Shown one piece after another: positions 1-11,600 of a stretch of DNA of 64,000 nucleotides. This stretch comes from Endocalyx cinctus (lineage: Eukaryota > Ascomycota > Sordariomycetes > Amphisphaeriales > Apiosporaceae): the NCBI GenBank assembly GCA_001600455.1, contig BCKC01000001.1, positions 828,914 through 892,913 of the forward strand, given 5' to 3'. The notes beneath the pieces were generated by a model, which saw only the letters and a list, made by a program, of their open reading frames with translations, was not told the origin of the DNA and made no database searches. The first letter of the stretch is position 1. Each line of letters starts with the position of its first letter. The position numbers were made by a program, and so were the translations under genes.

Positions 1-260
1 GGCCTATAAAGGTTTAATAGATTATTTATCAGTCCAAATATGGGAATCAAGAGGGAATAAATAAACATCGACTTTGAAAATCTGCGTATCGAAAAGCCGT
101 TTGCCTCTCTCAATTCATCGGGCACGCTATCCTCCATTCCTTGAAGAATTATGTACTGATACTGGATAACCAGTTTCAACTGCCCAAAGGCCTTCGCCAG
201 TTCCAGGGCGACCTCGCTTCCAGATCCGCCCACGTGAACGATGCGTATGTCGCCTAGAAG
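1..260 (-). pseudogene. partial O-methyltransferase-like remnant, runs off the left edge
   Basis: On the minus strand one stop-free stretch reads IRIVHVGGSGSEVALELAKA, then FGQLKLVIQ and later DSVPDELREANGF. This resembles the SAM-binding motif of fungal class II O-methyltransferases (VDVGGGxG...LAxxFPxLxxVVQD) followed by the usual segment about 30 residues on. The motif is imperfect: VIQYQ replaces VVQD, and a stop lies just upstream in the same frame, where an AG could also be a splice acceptor. No start codon or N-terminal domain is visible in the 600 bases upstream. It is probably a decayed or partial gene, but the C-terminal part lies outside the window. Confidence 0.45.
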
Positions 261-262
261 GA

Positions 263-906
263 GCTTTTGTCATGAGCGAGGGACATGGTCCGTGCACTTC
301 AGCGCATAGCGAATAATTACTAGCAGTGTGACTGCGGCAGACGAATGTGATGGGTAGACAGGGCATACTCAATTTAGTTCACAGGAGATGGATATATATT
401 TTTCCAGATGGCACGACTTTTGTCGACGTCGACCAACATGTAAAATCTCTCCAACCCAGGCTGCCCAGCTGCCCAGCTGCCCAGATGATAGTATAGGTAC
501 ACTAGTCCTGTACCCCGCAAAGAGACTGGTGGATTTTCTTGTCTTGACCCAATCGTATGTCTCATTTCTCGACCCCTGGAATAAAAACCCGGGGTAAATA
601 CGGGGCGAAGCTCCATATCTTTCGGAATTCGTTTGCGGGGAGACGTCAGCATATCGCGGGGCCCCGTAAACAACTAGAAGATTTGGACTGCGAGAGCAGG
701 CCAAGACAAATTTACACCTTGTTTAGGTCCGAAGCTGGTCGCACGAAATAGCTGAACAAAGCTTGGTTCACCGTAAGGTCCATGACACAAGAGACCGCAT
801 CTTATTTCTTATTCTCGCATCCGCATTTTCACTCACTTGACTTTCCCTCTTTCATCTCACTACCTTTTGCCTTGTATAAAATCGAAGGCTGCCGAAACCT
901 GTTATC
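263..906. other. intergenic, promoter region of the MFS gene
   Basis: No convincing gene is seen. Open frames here lack codon bias and family motifs. The region holds a TATAAA at about 875-880, only some 30 bases before the transporter start, CT-rich tracts at 840-870 and the palindrome described separately at 657-666. Confidence 0.5.
657..666. promoter_or_regulatory. palindrome CGGGGCCCCG, candidate regulator site
   Basis: A perfect 10-base palindrome lies 240 bases upstream of the transporter start. The same 10 bases occur at 8531-8540, 127 bases upstream of the C2H2/Zn2Cys6 regulator start. It contains inverted CGG triplets of the kind bound by Zn2Cys6 dimers and also CCCC cores used by C2H2 factors. 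Its function is inferred only from position and sharing. Confidence 0.3.
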
Positions 907-3147
907 ATGGCCGACAACGAAACAAAGTCGACCACCGCTCTAGAAAACATGATGGGTAGTGATAGCGAACACGTGGAAAAGGCTGGGCTTGATCACCAAG
1001 CTGGAGTCAACACGGCTGGTGTAAGATTCTTCATGCTTCTATACCAATTATACTTTTTAACGACCTCATGTAGCTGCCAACATACCGAGATGCTGAGACC
1101 CGACGGGTGCTTAGAAAGGTCGATTACCGACTGATTCCAATGTTAACATTATTATGTGAGATATTACACCAAGGTCCTCTTATACCTTTGATCCAAAGTT
1201 GTTGACAAAGAACTCTTCAGACGTTCTTTCCTTCCTCGATCGCGGAAACATTGGCAATGCCAAAGTTGCTGGCATGAATAAAGATTTGGGTACGGTATTA
1301 GACACCTGCTTACTATCGGAAACGCCGCTCACAATATCTAGGCTTGACGGGCCAGCAGTACAATATTGCGTTAACTGTGTTCTTTTTCCCATATGCTTGT
1401 ATGTAATTACCACCTATTCTTTTTCTCCTGAGGCTCCTATTCAAACTAACCATTGCTCTAGTCTGTACGTCACTAAATAAACCTCCAATACTATCATTAA
1501 TTCCACGTTACTACGCGTTTTCTGGCCTGTTGTTAACCAAACGCTAGTTGAGGTTCCCAGTAATATCATGCTCAAAATCCTTCGGCCGTCGATATGGATC
1601 TGCGCTATGATGTGCACGTGGGGTCTAGTACGTAGACTTGACATAAGCGGAAAACATTTTTCATTTTCTGATTGAGATATAGGTCATGACTTTACAGGGA
1701 ATTGTGAAAAATTATCACCATTTGATAGTCACTCGAGTACTTCTTGGCTTGACTGAAGCAGGGTTCTTTCCAGCCGCCAATTTCCTTCTCACTACGTCAG
1801 TAGCCATTCCATTCTAAAAGTTTTATTCTTCTTGGCAGCACTCAAGTTCTCTGATTAACACTTCATGTTCTAGGTGGTATTGCCGCTTTGAAGTCCAGAC
1901 CCGCATTGCTGTCTTCTTCTCTGCTGCGTCTCGTAAGCACCTTTTCCCTCGCATCGTATCTATTGCACCCGATGATGGAAAGAAGTATATCAAACTAAAC
2001 TTGTCACAGTTGCTGGTGCCTTCTCGGGTCTTCTGGCTTTCGCAATTGAGAAAATGAATGGAGTTGGTGGGCTTGAAGGATGGAGATGGATATTTATCCT
2101 TGAGGGAATAGTAACTATTCTCGTCGGTGTTTCACTGCCGTGGACACTCGCGGACAGTCCTGACACCGCCAGCTTTCTCACTCCTGAAGAGAAAGAGTTT
2201 ATCCATAACCGACTCGAACAAGACGCTGGAACTTCATCCGGACAAGTTTACAGGAATGAGAAGTTTCAGTGGAAGTACTTTTGGGCAGCCATGCGCGAGT
2301 GGAAGCTCTACTTCGGCATGATCGCGTATTGGGGTAATTCGTAAGTTTTCTTCCATGAATCCTACAATATGCATTTGTATCCCGTTAACCCAAATATCAT
2401 AGAGTTTGTCTCTATGCTTTTACGTATAGCGCACCAAGCATCATCAACCAGCTTGGTTACTCAGCAGCCAATGCTCAGCTTCTTAGTATGTTTTTACTAG
2501 TAGTACCTAGTGTGTCTATGATAGATAATAGCTGACAAACAACAGCGATCCCCATCTACATACTCGGAGTCATTAGTACCGTGGTATTCTCTCTACTCGC
2601 TGATAGGAAGGGTATTCGCTGGCCTTACATCATCGCGCCTTTCTGCATAGCCGCCGCCGGCTTCATAGGGCTTCTTAGCATCCCGCATCCCAAGTATCCG
2701 GGACTTACCTACGCTTTCCTGTTCACCATTCCGGCCGGAGTCTATCCGCCTCTCGTGGGCATCCTGGCCCTAGCCGGGAACAACCTAGCGCCGTCGTCAA
2801 AGCGTGCGGTGGGAATGGCTCTGCTGATCTCCCTCGGAAATCTTGGCGGCGCCATCGGTAGCAACATCTTCATTGAAGAGCAGTCTCCCCGGTACTGGCT
2901 TGGATATGGATTTGCTTTCGGTATCGTCGTGGCTGCCATTGGCTGCATCCTGGTTTTGAGATTCTCGTGGGAACGATTGAATAAGAAGAGGGAGTTGATG
3001 AGTCCCGCTGAGATCCACGAGAAGTACACTGACGCAGAGCTACTTGATTTGGGTGACAGATCCCCCCTTTACCGGTATGTAATTTTTCTTTTCCGACATT
3101 CGTGCGTCAATGCCCAGCTGATGTTTTCTCATAGATACGTGACGTAA
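907..3147 (+). CDS. MFS transporter, allantoate permease / anion:cation symporter type
   Basis: Plasma-membrane transporter, probably importing an organic anion. The start MADNETKSTTALENMM is followed by ten short introns (for example 1021-1073, 1156-1220 and 3075-3134). The spliced protein shows family landmarks in order: a charged YRDAETRRVLRKVDYRLIP before TM1, SFLDRGNIGNAKVAGM, LTGQQYNIAL, FEVPSNIMLK, LGLTEAGFFPA, WYCRFEVQTRIA, GWRWIFILEG and, in the second half, GNLGGAIGSNIF. These match the Dal5/TNA1-like ACS family of about 480-500 residues with 12 segments. The last intron leaves a very short terminal exon ending RYVT. All joins keep the frame, so the gene looks intact. It precedes the LEU2-like and aldehyde dehydrogenase genes on the same strand. 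The substrate cannot be read from sequence. Confidence 0.85.
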
Positions 3148-4115
3148 AAATTCCATTTTCTGCGCAAAATACTACTAAGACTTATGGATGGTGATTGAAT
3201 TAAATGTAAATATATGTGCTATCGCAATTTACTTTAGAAACCTCATATTGGTCGAGGAGAAGATGAAATATCCATTGATGAAGTCTCGCAGGTTTGACCT
3301 CGAGAGCTTTTCATTGTCGCTCGGCGTGTGGATGTACATGTATGGATAGATCAACTCGACAACTTGTATACAGGAAATTCAATCCATGGTTATCATTATA
3401 ACTTATATGTATCGTGATAGTTTCAGACCTACTTATTGAGACTCGACAAACATTGCATGATCTAGCCAATCTCTACTAAGTTTGTGAAAAGCCATGCTTT
3501 CGAAAGTCAGTTTTGCTAAATTAGGACGATAACAATTGTGTATTTAAATGTCTAAACATTTATATATATATATATATAAGGAGCTCAAGGAGTTCTTGGT
3601 ATAGACGTAAAGTTCTGGCTTTTTATGTTTATTTCAAGCAGGACTGTGTCTCCTTGGAACCATCAGTAAGTTCAGTTTGGCGATATTAAATATCAATTCT
3701 CAAGTGTTCTTGCAGAGCGAAAATGGCGAACAGTGCATCATTAAATCGGAAAGATCCGGTCTAATTGTAGGTGTTGCAACCGCAGCCCCTCACAAGACTC
3801 CCCGCAGACCAACTCCGATGGGAGAGACAATACAAAATTGTACGGCTCCACATGATATCCTGTTGGAGATGGAGTCACCCCGCACCTCATTATCGTCATG
3901 CGAGACGCGCCACAGGTCCGAGATCGCGGGTTCATGATGAAAGCTCCGTTCATACAATTAATCGCTGTCTCGTCAACGCGGCCAGGAGTTAATTCGCTAC
4001 TTGTCGAACCATCCATACGTACCTAAGTCCCCAAAGACATCATCTTCTCTGAAGCCCACATCAAAGCTCGGATTTCCATCTTTACCTTTTCCAACGATTA
4101 TAGGTTGTCATCATA
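3148..4115. other. intergenic spacer
   Basis: AT-rich spacer with a TA dinucleotide run at about 3561-3578. The open frames between 3677 and 4016 overlap on both strands and match no family. I see no RNA gene. The last 100 bases are the 5' leader of the dehydrogenase gene. Confidence 0.5.
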
Positions 4116-5225
4116 ATGTCTAAACCCGAGTTCTCAGTCTTGGTGCTTGGTGGTGATGGGATCGGCCCCGAAGTCACGGCCGAAGCTACTGCAATTCTCG
4201 ACCTGTTATCATCCCTCCCCAACGGTCGCGCGACTTTCAAGCTCGTCCCGCGACTATTCGGCGGCTGCTCTATCGACGAACACGGAGTGTCGGTGACCGA
4301 CGAAACGCTAGAACAAGGGAGGAAATGCGACGCTATTCTCATGGGGGCCGTCGGAGGACCCAAATGGGATGGCAAGCGACGCGGGTTTGAGGGTCCGGAG
4401 GGAGCGACTTTACGTCTCAGACAGGTCACCGATGTCTACGCGAACATCCGTCCGGCCGAGTACTTCCCCGGCGGCGGAAGTCCTTTGAAAGAAGAACTGG
4501 TGAAGGGCACGAAGTACATTGTGCTAAGAGAAAATTGTGGAGGCGCGTTCTACGGACCGAAGACCGAGGAGCCGGATTACGCTTCTGACCTGTGGTCGTA
4601 CAAACGGTCTGAGATTGAGCGAATTGCCCGCATGGCGGCACATCTAGCCATGTCTCCGGCTGTTCCGGTGAAGAGGGTTTTCAGCTGCGACAAGGCCAAC
4701 GTGCTGGCTTCCTCGCGTCTGTGGCGTCGCGTGGTTGAGGAGACTATCACCAAAGAGTTTCCCGAGGTTGAGCTTGTCCATCAGTTGGCAGATAGTGCAA
4801 CTGCACTAATGATGATGAAACCGAGCATGTTTAACGGTGTCATGGTGGCCGATAATACGTTCGGAGACTTGTTGTCTGATCTGGCGGCAGTCATCCCTGG
4901 AACCCTTGGCGTGTTACCCTCTGCTTGCTTGGCCGACCTTCCGTGCAAGATATGGGGTGACAAGCCGACCAAAGGCTTTTATGAGCCTGTACATGGATCT
5001 GCCCCAGACATCGCGGGACAGGGTATTGCAAACCCTATCGGTGCCATATTGAGCGTAGCATTGCTCCTGCGTTACAGTTTTGGTATGGAGGAAGAAGCAA
5101 AAGCTATTGAAACTGCAGTCACTATGACATTAGATAGTGGTATGAGAACTAAGGATATGAGTGGAAATGCGTCTACGACGGAAATGGGCAGCACAGTTCG
5201 TGAAAATTTGAAGAAACTTCTGTAA
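4116..5225 (+). CDS. 3-isopropylmalate dehydrogenase (LEU2-like paralogue)
   Basis: Single-exon 369-residue protein, the usual length for NAD-dependent 3-isopropylmalate dehydrogenase of leucine synthesis. Visible landmarks are GDGIGPEVTAEA near the N-terminus, GAVGGPKW, LRLRQVTDVYANIRP (substrate Arg residues), the catalytic Lys in CDKANVLASSRLW, ADSATAL and FGDLLSDLAAVIPGTLG (metal Asp residues), and EPVHGSAPDIAG plus ANPIGAILS near the NAD pocket. GGPKW and the DKANVLASSRLW block favour LEU2 over tartrate or isocitrate dehydrogenase. One oddity: the motif usually ending GGxYFG, which carries the catalytic Tyr, reads GGAFYG here (Phe145-Tyr146). Placed among a transporter, an aldehyde dehydrogenase and a regulator, it may be a cluster paralogue acting on a related 2-hydroxy-dicarboxylate, but it could be the housekeeping gene. 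Confidence 0.9.
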   Translation: MSKPEFSVLVLGGDGIGPEVTAEATAILDLLSSLPNGRATFKLVPRLFGGCSIDEHGVSVTDETLEQGRKCDAILMGAVGGPKWDGKRRGFEGPEGATLRLRQVTDVYANIRPAEYFPGGGSPLKEELVKGTKYIVLRENCGGAFYGPKTEEPDYASDLWSYKRSEIERIARMAAHLAMSPAVPVKRVFSCDKANVLASSRLWRRVVEETITKEFPEVELVHQLADSATALMMMKPSMFNGVMVADNTFGDLLSDLAAVIPGTLGVLPSACLADLPCKIWGDKPTKGFYEPVHGSAPDIAGQGIANPIGAILSVALLLRYSFGMEEEAKAIETAVTMTLDSGMRTKDMSGNASTTEMGSTVRENLKKLL

Positions 5226-5921
5226 TCAGAGGCTTGGTAGTTAACAAAGTAACGAGAAACGTATGTAGTCTTCCATAATATAAATCATCACAGTAAAACT
5301 AATATCACGATGAAAGTAGGATTCCTCGAGAACGCAAAATAAAACTATGTGAAAAGTCTAGAAACTCTCAGGAAATGTTTTCCATTGTCTGCACCAATGG
5401 CTTTTCTCTTCCAAGTATATTCTGTAATTCGTAAAAGGCTTACTCTTTTTTTTTTAAAAAAAAAAAAAAAAAAGCCACGAAGTCAAGTTGAACACCTTGT
5501 AGTCAATGGTTAGATGCGGTTTAATTAGTGCGAGCTTTTCCACCTTGGTGCGGTCGGAAACATGAAAATGGCTAGCATTTACAACTCAGGAGCACCAAGT
5601 CCTGAACCAAAAACCACTAAATTGAAGTCGCATTCCGTGAAAGGTCCGTTGAACACCGATAGTACATCAATCGGACTTGAGCCGCGTCCAAGATCAACAA
5701 AGCGCGCTTCAGCTGACCAGCCGGAGTATAGCAGTGGGGTTTTGTGTGGGGTGCAGCTTGAAGCATTGATATTGTAAACAATCGTGGAATTAGGCGGACG
5801 ATAGATATATAGAATTGATTGAAAGACATATAGTCAGTTGCGATATCTGTATCAATATTAATGGTTACTGAGTGTCGTCCCCCTAAAGAATATCCACTAA
5901 AAGTAACCCAGAATCGCCATC
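5226..5921. other. intergenic spacer with T10-A18 tract
   Basis: No gene is seen. A run of ten T followed by eighteen A lies at 5446-5473, downstream of the dehydrogenase stop. The 140 bases before the next gene contain CCCCCT at about 5879, a possible stress-response-like element. Confidence 0.45.
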
Positions 5922-7890
5922 ATGCCTGAATCATCTATCAAAGTCAGTACTAACTAATATCCGACCAGTGCGGTCTGTGTGTGCTTATGGTAGCTGACTG
6001 ATTTTATGAAGCTCAACTTGAAAAATCCTAACCTCTTCAAGGACAAAGCATATGTCAACGGGGAATGGGTTGAAGCCAAGTCTGGAAAGAGATTCGACGT
6101 CATTGGTGAGTGCCCTTTGAAAACATCAATATTCGCAAATTAATAATACCCCCTCTAACTTGAGTAGACCCAGGATGTAATAAAGTATGGGCGAGCTGTC
6201 CAGATATGGCACCTGAGGACGTCGATGCCGCAGTCAAAGCGGCATACGATGCATTTCGGGAATATCGCACCGTAACACCGAGGGTTCGATCTGACCTTCT
6301 TGCTAAATGGGATCAGCTAATTAAAGACAATGTTGAAGACTTGGCCACGATACTGGTGTATGAAACCGGAAAACCTTTTGCGGAGGCGATTGGAGAGATT
6401 CAGTACGCGGCGACTTTCATCCGGTGGTTTTCGGGGGAGGCAGAGCGCGTACAAGGAACCACATTTCAGACATCAGTTCCCGGACGAAGAGTTTTTACGA
6501 TAAAACAACCTCTCGGTGTAACTGCGGCCCTAGTTCCATGGAATTTTCCAATAGCGTGAGTGATAATTTTCATCATGGGGGTGCAGTAGGTCAATGAAGC
6601 TAACTTTGGTCTTTTTTCAGTATGATCCTCAGAAAAGCTAGTGCAGCTCTGGCGGCTGGGTGTACAATGATCGCCAAGCCTTCACCCGAAACACCCCTCT
6701 CGGCCCTCACGCTAGCATATCTTGCTGAGAAGGCTGGATTTCCCAAAGGATGCTTCAATGTGATGCCTACTACTCTCGCAAATACGCCAGGTTTGAGTGA
6801 AGCGCTTTGTAAGCACCCAACAGTGAAGAAAATTTCATTTACGGGCTCGGTATGTAGTCGAAGCCAGTAAAGTCTTCTGCTAATTATCCTTTATTTATGC
6901 TTACCTATGTGTGGAATTAGACAAGAGTTGGCAAGATTCTCGCGGCTCACTGCGCAGACTCCCTTAAAAAACTCACACTTGAGCTAGGTGGAAATTGTCC
7001 CTTCTTGATTTTCGACGATGCAAATCTGGATCAAGCATGTGATGGTGAGTATTGATCTCGTCACTATATTTTAACTCAAACTTTTTGTATTTTGTGGCTA
7101 ATCTGAAATATCAGCATTAATGCCGCTTAAGTTCCGTCATGCTGGCCAGGCGTGCATCACGGCGAATCGTGTATATGTCCAAAGAGGAGTATATGACGAG
7201 TTCTCCAAGCTCATCACCCAAAAAACAAATGAGCTCAAAGTTGGCCATGGAGCGGATAAGGACACCACGATGGGACCTCTCACAGTACCTCAGGCCCTCG
7301 ATAGATGCTCCGAGCAGATTTTGGACGCGCAGAGCAAAGGTGCTACGGTGCTAACGGGTGGAAAACGACTGGAGCTTAACAATGGTTATTTCTTCGAGCC
7401 AACTGTCATAAAAGACGTAACCCCAGAAATGAAGGTGGCTACTGACGAGACATTTGCCCCTCTTCTGGCCTTATTCCCGTTCGATACTGAGGAAGAAGCT
7501 GTAAAAGCAGCCAACAACACCAGTGTAAGATAACTATATCATGTTCGACTTTATCTACAAAACGTTTACTGATTTTCTCTGATTTTCTCTTTTGGAATAG
7601 ATGGGGCTCGCTTCATATTGCTTCACTAAAAATATCGATCGGACCTGGCGGCTCCTAGAAAATCTGGAGGCAGGAATGATAGGCATGAACACAGGTAGGC
7701 TTTTCAGCAAAACAAAATAGCAGTAAACGTATTTCACTCTAACAGAAATATAGGCAATGCTTCCGCCGCCGAGGCCCCATTCGGCGGGATTAAAGATTCT
7801 GGATTCGGAAAGGAATCGGGCAAGGATGTGGCAATTAATGAGTATTTAATTACGAAGACTGGAACATTAACACTGGAAGGCCAATACTAG
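5922..7890 (+). CDS. aldehyde dehydrogenase, succinate-semialdehyde dehydrogenase type
   Basis: NAD(P)-dependent oxidation of an aldehyde to its acid. Eight exons (5922-5942, 6012-6105, 6168-6555, 6621-6849, 6921-7044, 7115-7524, 7601-7694, 7754-7890) join to exactly 498 codons plus stop. Landmarks: PWNFPIAM in the cofactor fold, [20 protein letters not shown], the general-base Glu265 in LELGGN, the nucleophile Cys299 in [18 protein letters not shown]-like DETFAPL, and the C-terminal [21 protein letters not shown] and KDSGFGKE are typical of GabD/Uga2 succinate-semialdehyde dehydrogenases. The first intron has a weak GTCAGT donor, but it is needed to join the MPESSIK start to the conserved domain. 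Same-strand position after the LEU2-like gene suggests a shared pathway. The true substrate is uncertain. Confidence 0.88.
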
Positions 7891-8666
7891 TCCTATTATG
7901 AACCTTCTGTGCCAGCACTTCTAGGATTCATAGTATCAAGTTCATGGAAAGCAGTCAATGTAGTACATATTCCCGAGTGTCTGGTCAGATCTCCACATTA
8001 GTCAACAAAACCCTAGCTTTTTCCTCTTGGTATTCAATCAGTCGAAATGGCATAATTCGAAATTATGTGTTAATTGCCAGAGGGTAACAGTATGCGGAGG
8101 AGAAATTATGGGGTTTACTACTCCCCGCCTCGAACTCCGATGTCCCTGTAATTTGTGACCACATTATCCACCTTTCCCCACGTAATGCTAGCCAGCTGAA
8201 CATCTCAGAGACTTGGTACATGCGCAAGCTACGTAATAATCCTGGTAGACCCTCCAGGGACAATCAGTAGTACAGCAGATCGTTTGGTAATCCACATGGT
8301 TTGCCAAGTGAGATGAGAATTGGAGTACTCCGTACAATGGGTGGGAACGGGGTAATAAGTTGCCCCCAGTCTAGCTTAAGTTCCAAGTTGCCATGGCCCA
8401 TGATAGCATGATCTTCATTTCACTCAATTATTTAGATTCTAGGATATCCAGTAGCTGCGGAGAATCCAAGCCTGTTTTGGCCTCTCCAGAGTCTCCACGC
8501 GTTGCCGTTTCTCCACAAGAGATGAATCTGCGGGGCCCCGCAATGTTGGTTCTCTGTCTCAAGCAAGCTTGAGAATGGATGGGGTGGACAAAGCCCATCT
8601 CTTGTCGGATTTTTATCATCGAAAGTAAAGTCCGGTAAGATTGTGGGCATCTTGCGATAATCAGAA
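7891..8666. other. intergenic, regulator promoter
   Basis: No gene is seen. Open frames at 8428-8695 on the minus strand overlap one another and have no recognisable motif. The palindrome at 8531-8540 is listed separately. Confidence 0.45.
8531..8540. promoter_or_regulatory. palindrome CGGGGCCCCG, second copy
   Basis: This is identical to the palindrome at 657-666 and lies 127 bases upstream of the regulator start. Here it extends to TGCGGGGCCCCGCA, a 14-base perfect palindrome. It may be an autoregulatory site. No binding evidence exists in the sequence. Confidence 0.3.
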
Positions 8667-11600
8667 ATGATGTCCGATTCACTCAGTGTTGACAACCCAG
8701 AGGTTCGTGCAGACGTATGTACAGGCCTAATGGCCTAATCCCATCCGTTCCAAACAGCCGCTAATCAGCTGATGATACTAGCAAACCGAAACATCGTCAC
8801 GTCGTAAACAATGCTCCTTCACTTGCGACGTCTGTGGAGCCAAGCTCTCCCGAGCAGCTCACCTTCAACGTCACCAGAAGCTACACTCCGCGTTCGTTAA
8901 AACATCAAGAAGAGGCTTGGTACGCGTTACTGACTATATTCTCAGGAACAATGTGGAAACATTTACTTGTCAAATATGCAATAAGTCGTTCGGGAGAAAG
9001 GATGTCTACCAGCGACATAGACGCAGCGTTCATGGCCCTGCTCAGGGCACCAGACGCACCAGCAAGACAAAATCTTGTCGCCGATGCATTCGCTATAAGC
9101 TAAAGTGTTCTCGAGAGTTACCATGTTCTGCGTGCTTGAATATTGGGATCATGTGCTCATACGATCCGAAGGCCGCCCAGAATAACTCTATTCAGAGGAC
9201 ACAGGATCGTGAATATCCAATTATTGAGCAGAATGTGGATCCAGAATGGCCTCTACAGACGTTAAGTGATTTGACCCTAGCAGCATCTATGCTAGATACA
9301 GAAACATCCATCGACTCATTTTCATCGGAAAGACCACATAGTTCCAAGAGCGCCGACCAAAATCCTCTCTCACAAGATGACACCGAAATATCGAACTATG
9401 CGGGGAGGGCGACAGCAGTGAGCTACGAAGAGCATCCCTCCTCAATACTGTCTTGCCCAGCACCTTATGAAGGAATGAACCATGGTAGTAGAGAAGATGC
9501 TAGAGGCCAAATCGAACCAGACTCTTCCAGCAACGACATACATAGCTCAAATAATATACCTATTGAAGATCCCCAATTCGGTGGAGTAACAACTTCAGCA
9601 CACTGCGACGTTTCAACATCCCAATTCAATTCGCATTCGGTCTCACAGTTCGAGATATACGATTGGGATATGCTTAGAGCTTCACGGATGGACTGGCTAG
9701 GCTGTGAAACAGACCTTTCAGACGACCCAACGACAATTTCGCCAGGTGGTCCGGGCGACCCCATGAGAATATTCCAAGGCGGATCTTTTGTGCCTCTGCC
9801 TAACGCACCTGGGGTCCTTACAAATACATTTCATGAAGCATCGACAAGCCCTTCTCATCACGCACAAGCCCGCTCGGCAACACCAAACACTCGAGAGAAC
9901 GAGAATAAGGAAGCTTGGCCTGGTGTGCTTGATCGAGGCGGAAACGAAACGTGGCCTTTCGACTATACGTCAAATAAAGGATTCAGAAAGATCACCTTAC
10001 CTCCACTCCGACTAGTTCTAGAGCAAACAGTAGCAGACCGTCCGACGATTGATAGGAATACCTTAAAAGATCTGATAAGAGTTCTTTCATCTCCCAACAT
10101 TCCCTCGCTCAACGATACCCCTGCCCTCGAAGCAATGCCTGCCGTCTCGTTCCTCGGCGAATTTGTCAAAATATACTTTGCGGAATTCCACCCGGTCCTT
10201 CCAATTATACATGTACCCACATGGCGCATCGAGAAGTGCTCTACAGCTCTACTGGCTGCGATGGCATGTATAGGAGCCATCTACTCCACAGATCAGGGAT
10301 CTCACGAGGTTTCAGCCTTACTTGCTGAGATAACACAGAGAGCTCTATTCTGGATTGTCCGTATAAACTTCCATAGAAAATTATCGAATCTTATATAAGC
10401 GTTCCCGGCTAACTTGAACACTTTGTTAGGGACAAGCTGATGGTAGCACAGCCTTCCGGAACCCCTCATATATCACTGCCTCCTTATTCCATCAAATCTA
10501 TTCTCTCGGGTCGGGAAATCGTCGACTATACGAGATAGCTGATGCATCTCGGGGGTTATTGGTCACCAGTCTGCGAGGTCTAGGGGTCCTGTCATCAGAT
10601 TTCGAACAGAGCGATACCTTTGCCATGGACATTAACCAACTCAAACGGATGGATAGTGCAGCTCTTGAGGCCGCATGGCTACAGTGGCGGGATAAAGAGA
10701 TGGAAAAAAGAATCGCGTGGTCCGTTTTCGAGTTTGACTGCACCCTCTCGACACTCACGTCTAAGAGGGGGGCTTTTCGCATCGCCGAGCTACCTTCGAG
10801 GCTGCCGTGTGCGGAGAGCATCTGGGATGCTCATTCCGCACAGGCTTGGCTCGCGATCTTGCCCTTCGCGCCAAGTCCTCCAGGGGGTATCCATTTCTAC
10901 CCATTGCTCCGCGACATCATCGCTCAGAAACTGGTTCCTCAATACGTTCCTGGATGGGGGAAGAGATTATGCGCCCAGGCAATAGGCAGAATGATCCATG
11001 ACCTTCGAGAAATTGAGGACGCGTCGTCTTCAAGTAACTTGGGAATTTTCACGTTGGTGACAGCTCACCAAGAAACAAAAAGATCGCTTTTAGCTGCACT
11101 CACGTCCTTGCAGACCTCTCTTTCGCAGCCGACATGTACATCAGATATTGTCAATATGAAGTAAGTCATGCACTCTTTCTATTCTACGCTTTTACTTGGG
11201 TTGGGTCTGTTTTAGCTAACATTTCCACAGTATTGGCAGTCTAGTCACGCACCTAGCTTATCTCAGCAGCGGCCACGAAGCTATGGATCTCGTAGTCTAT
11301 ATTTTCCGAAACTCCGGCCGAGACTCGACATCCAAAGCTGCACGAGAGCTACAGGTGGCCAAAGAACACTTACAACTCATCTTTGGTCGAGATCCTATCG
11401 GCGCGCGACGCATGGTGACCCATGCCGCGGCTATGATCTGCATAGCGCGCGAATGCGCAGTAAATACACCATGCGAGACGATGCGCGTCTTCATGGGATA
11501 CGCGTTTCTGCTTGCTTTCGCTAGGTTCTTCCCTTCCCAGCACCAGCACCAACCAAGTCTTGATAGCGGCGGAGGAGGACCAATGTTAAGATTAGATGAC

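Noticed and set aside
374..704. Two overlapping minus-strand frames of about 100 codons upstream of the MFS gene
   Set aside because: They overlap each other in different frames, have no motif or codon bias, and lie in a promoter.
3677..4016. Three overlapping open frames before the LEU2-like gene
   Set aside because: Found on both strands with no recognisable domain or splice structure; probably chance.
4116..5225. Tartrate dehydrogenase reading for the LEU2-like gene, suggested by the adjacent ACS-family transporter
   Set aside because: The GGPKW and DKANVLASSRLW blocks and ending are those of isopropylmalate dehydrogenase, not of the tartrate enzymes I remember; kept only as a substrate possibility.
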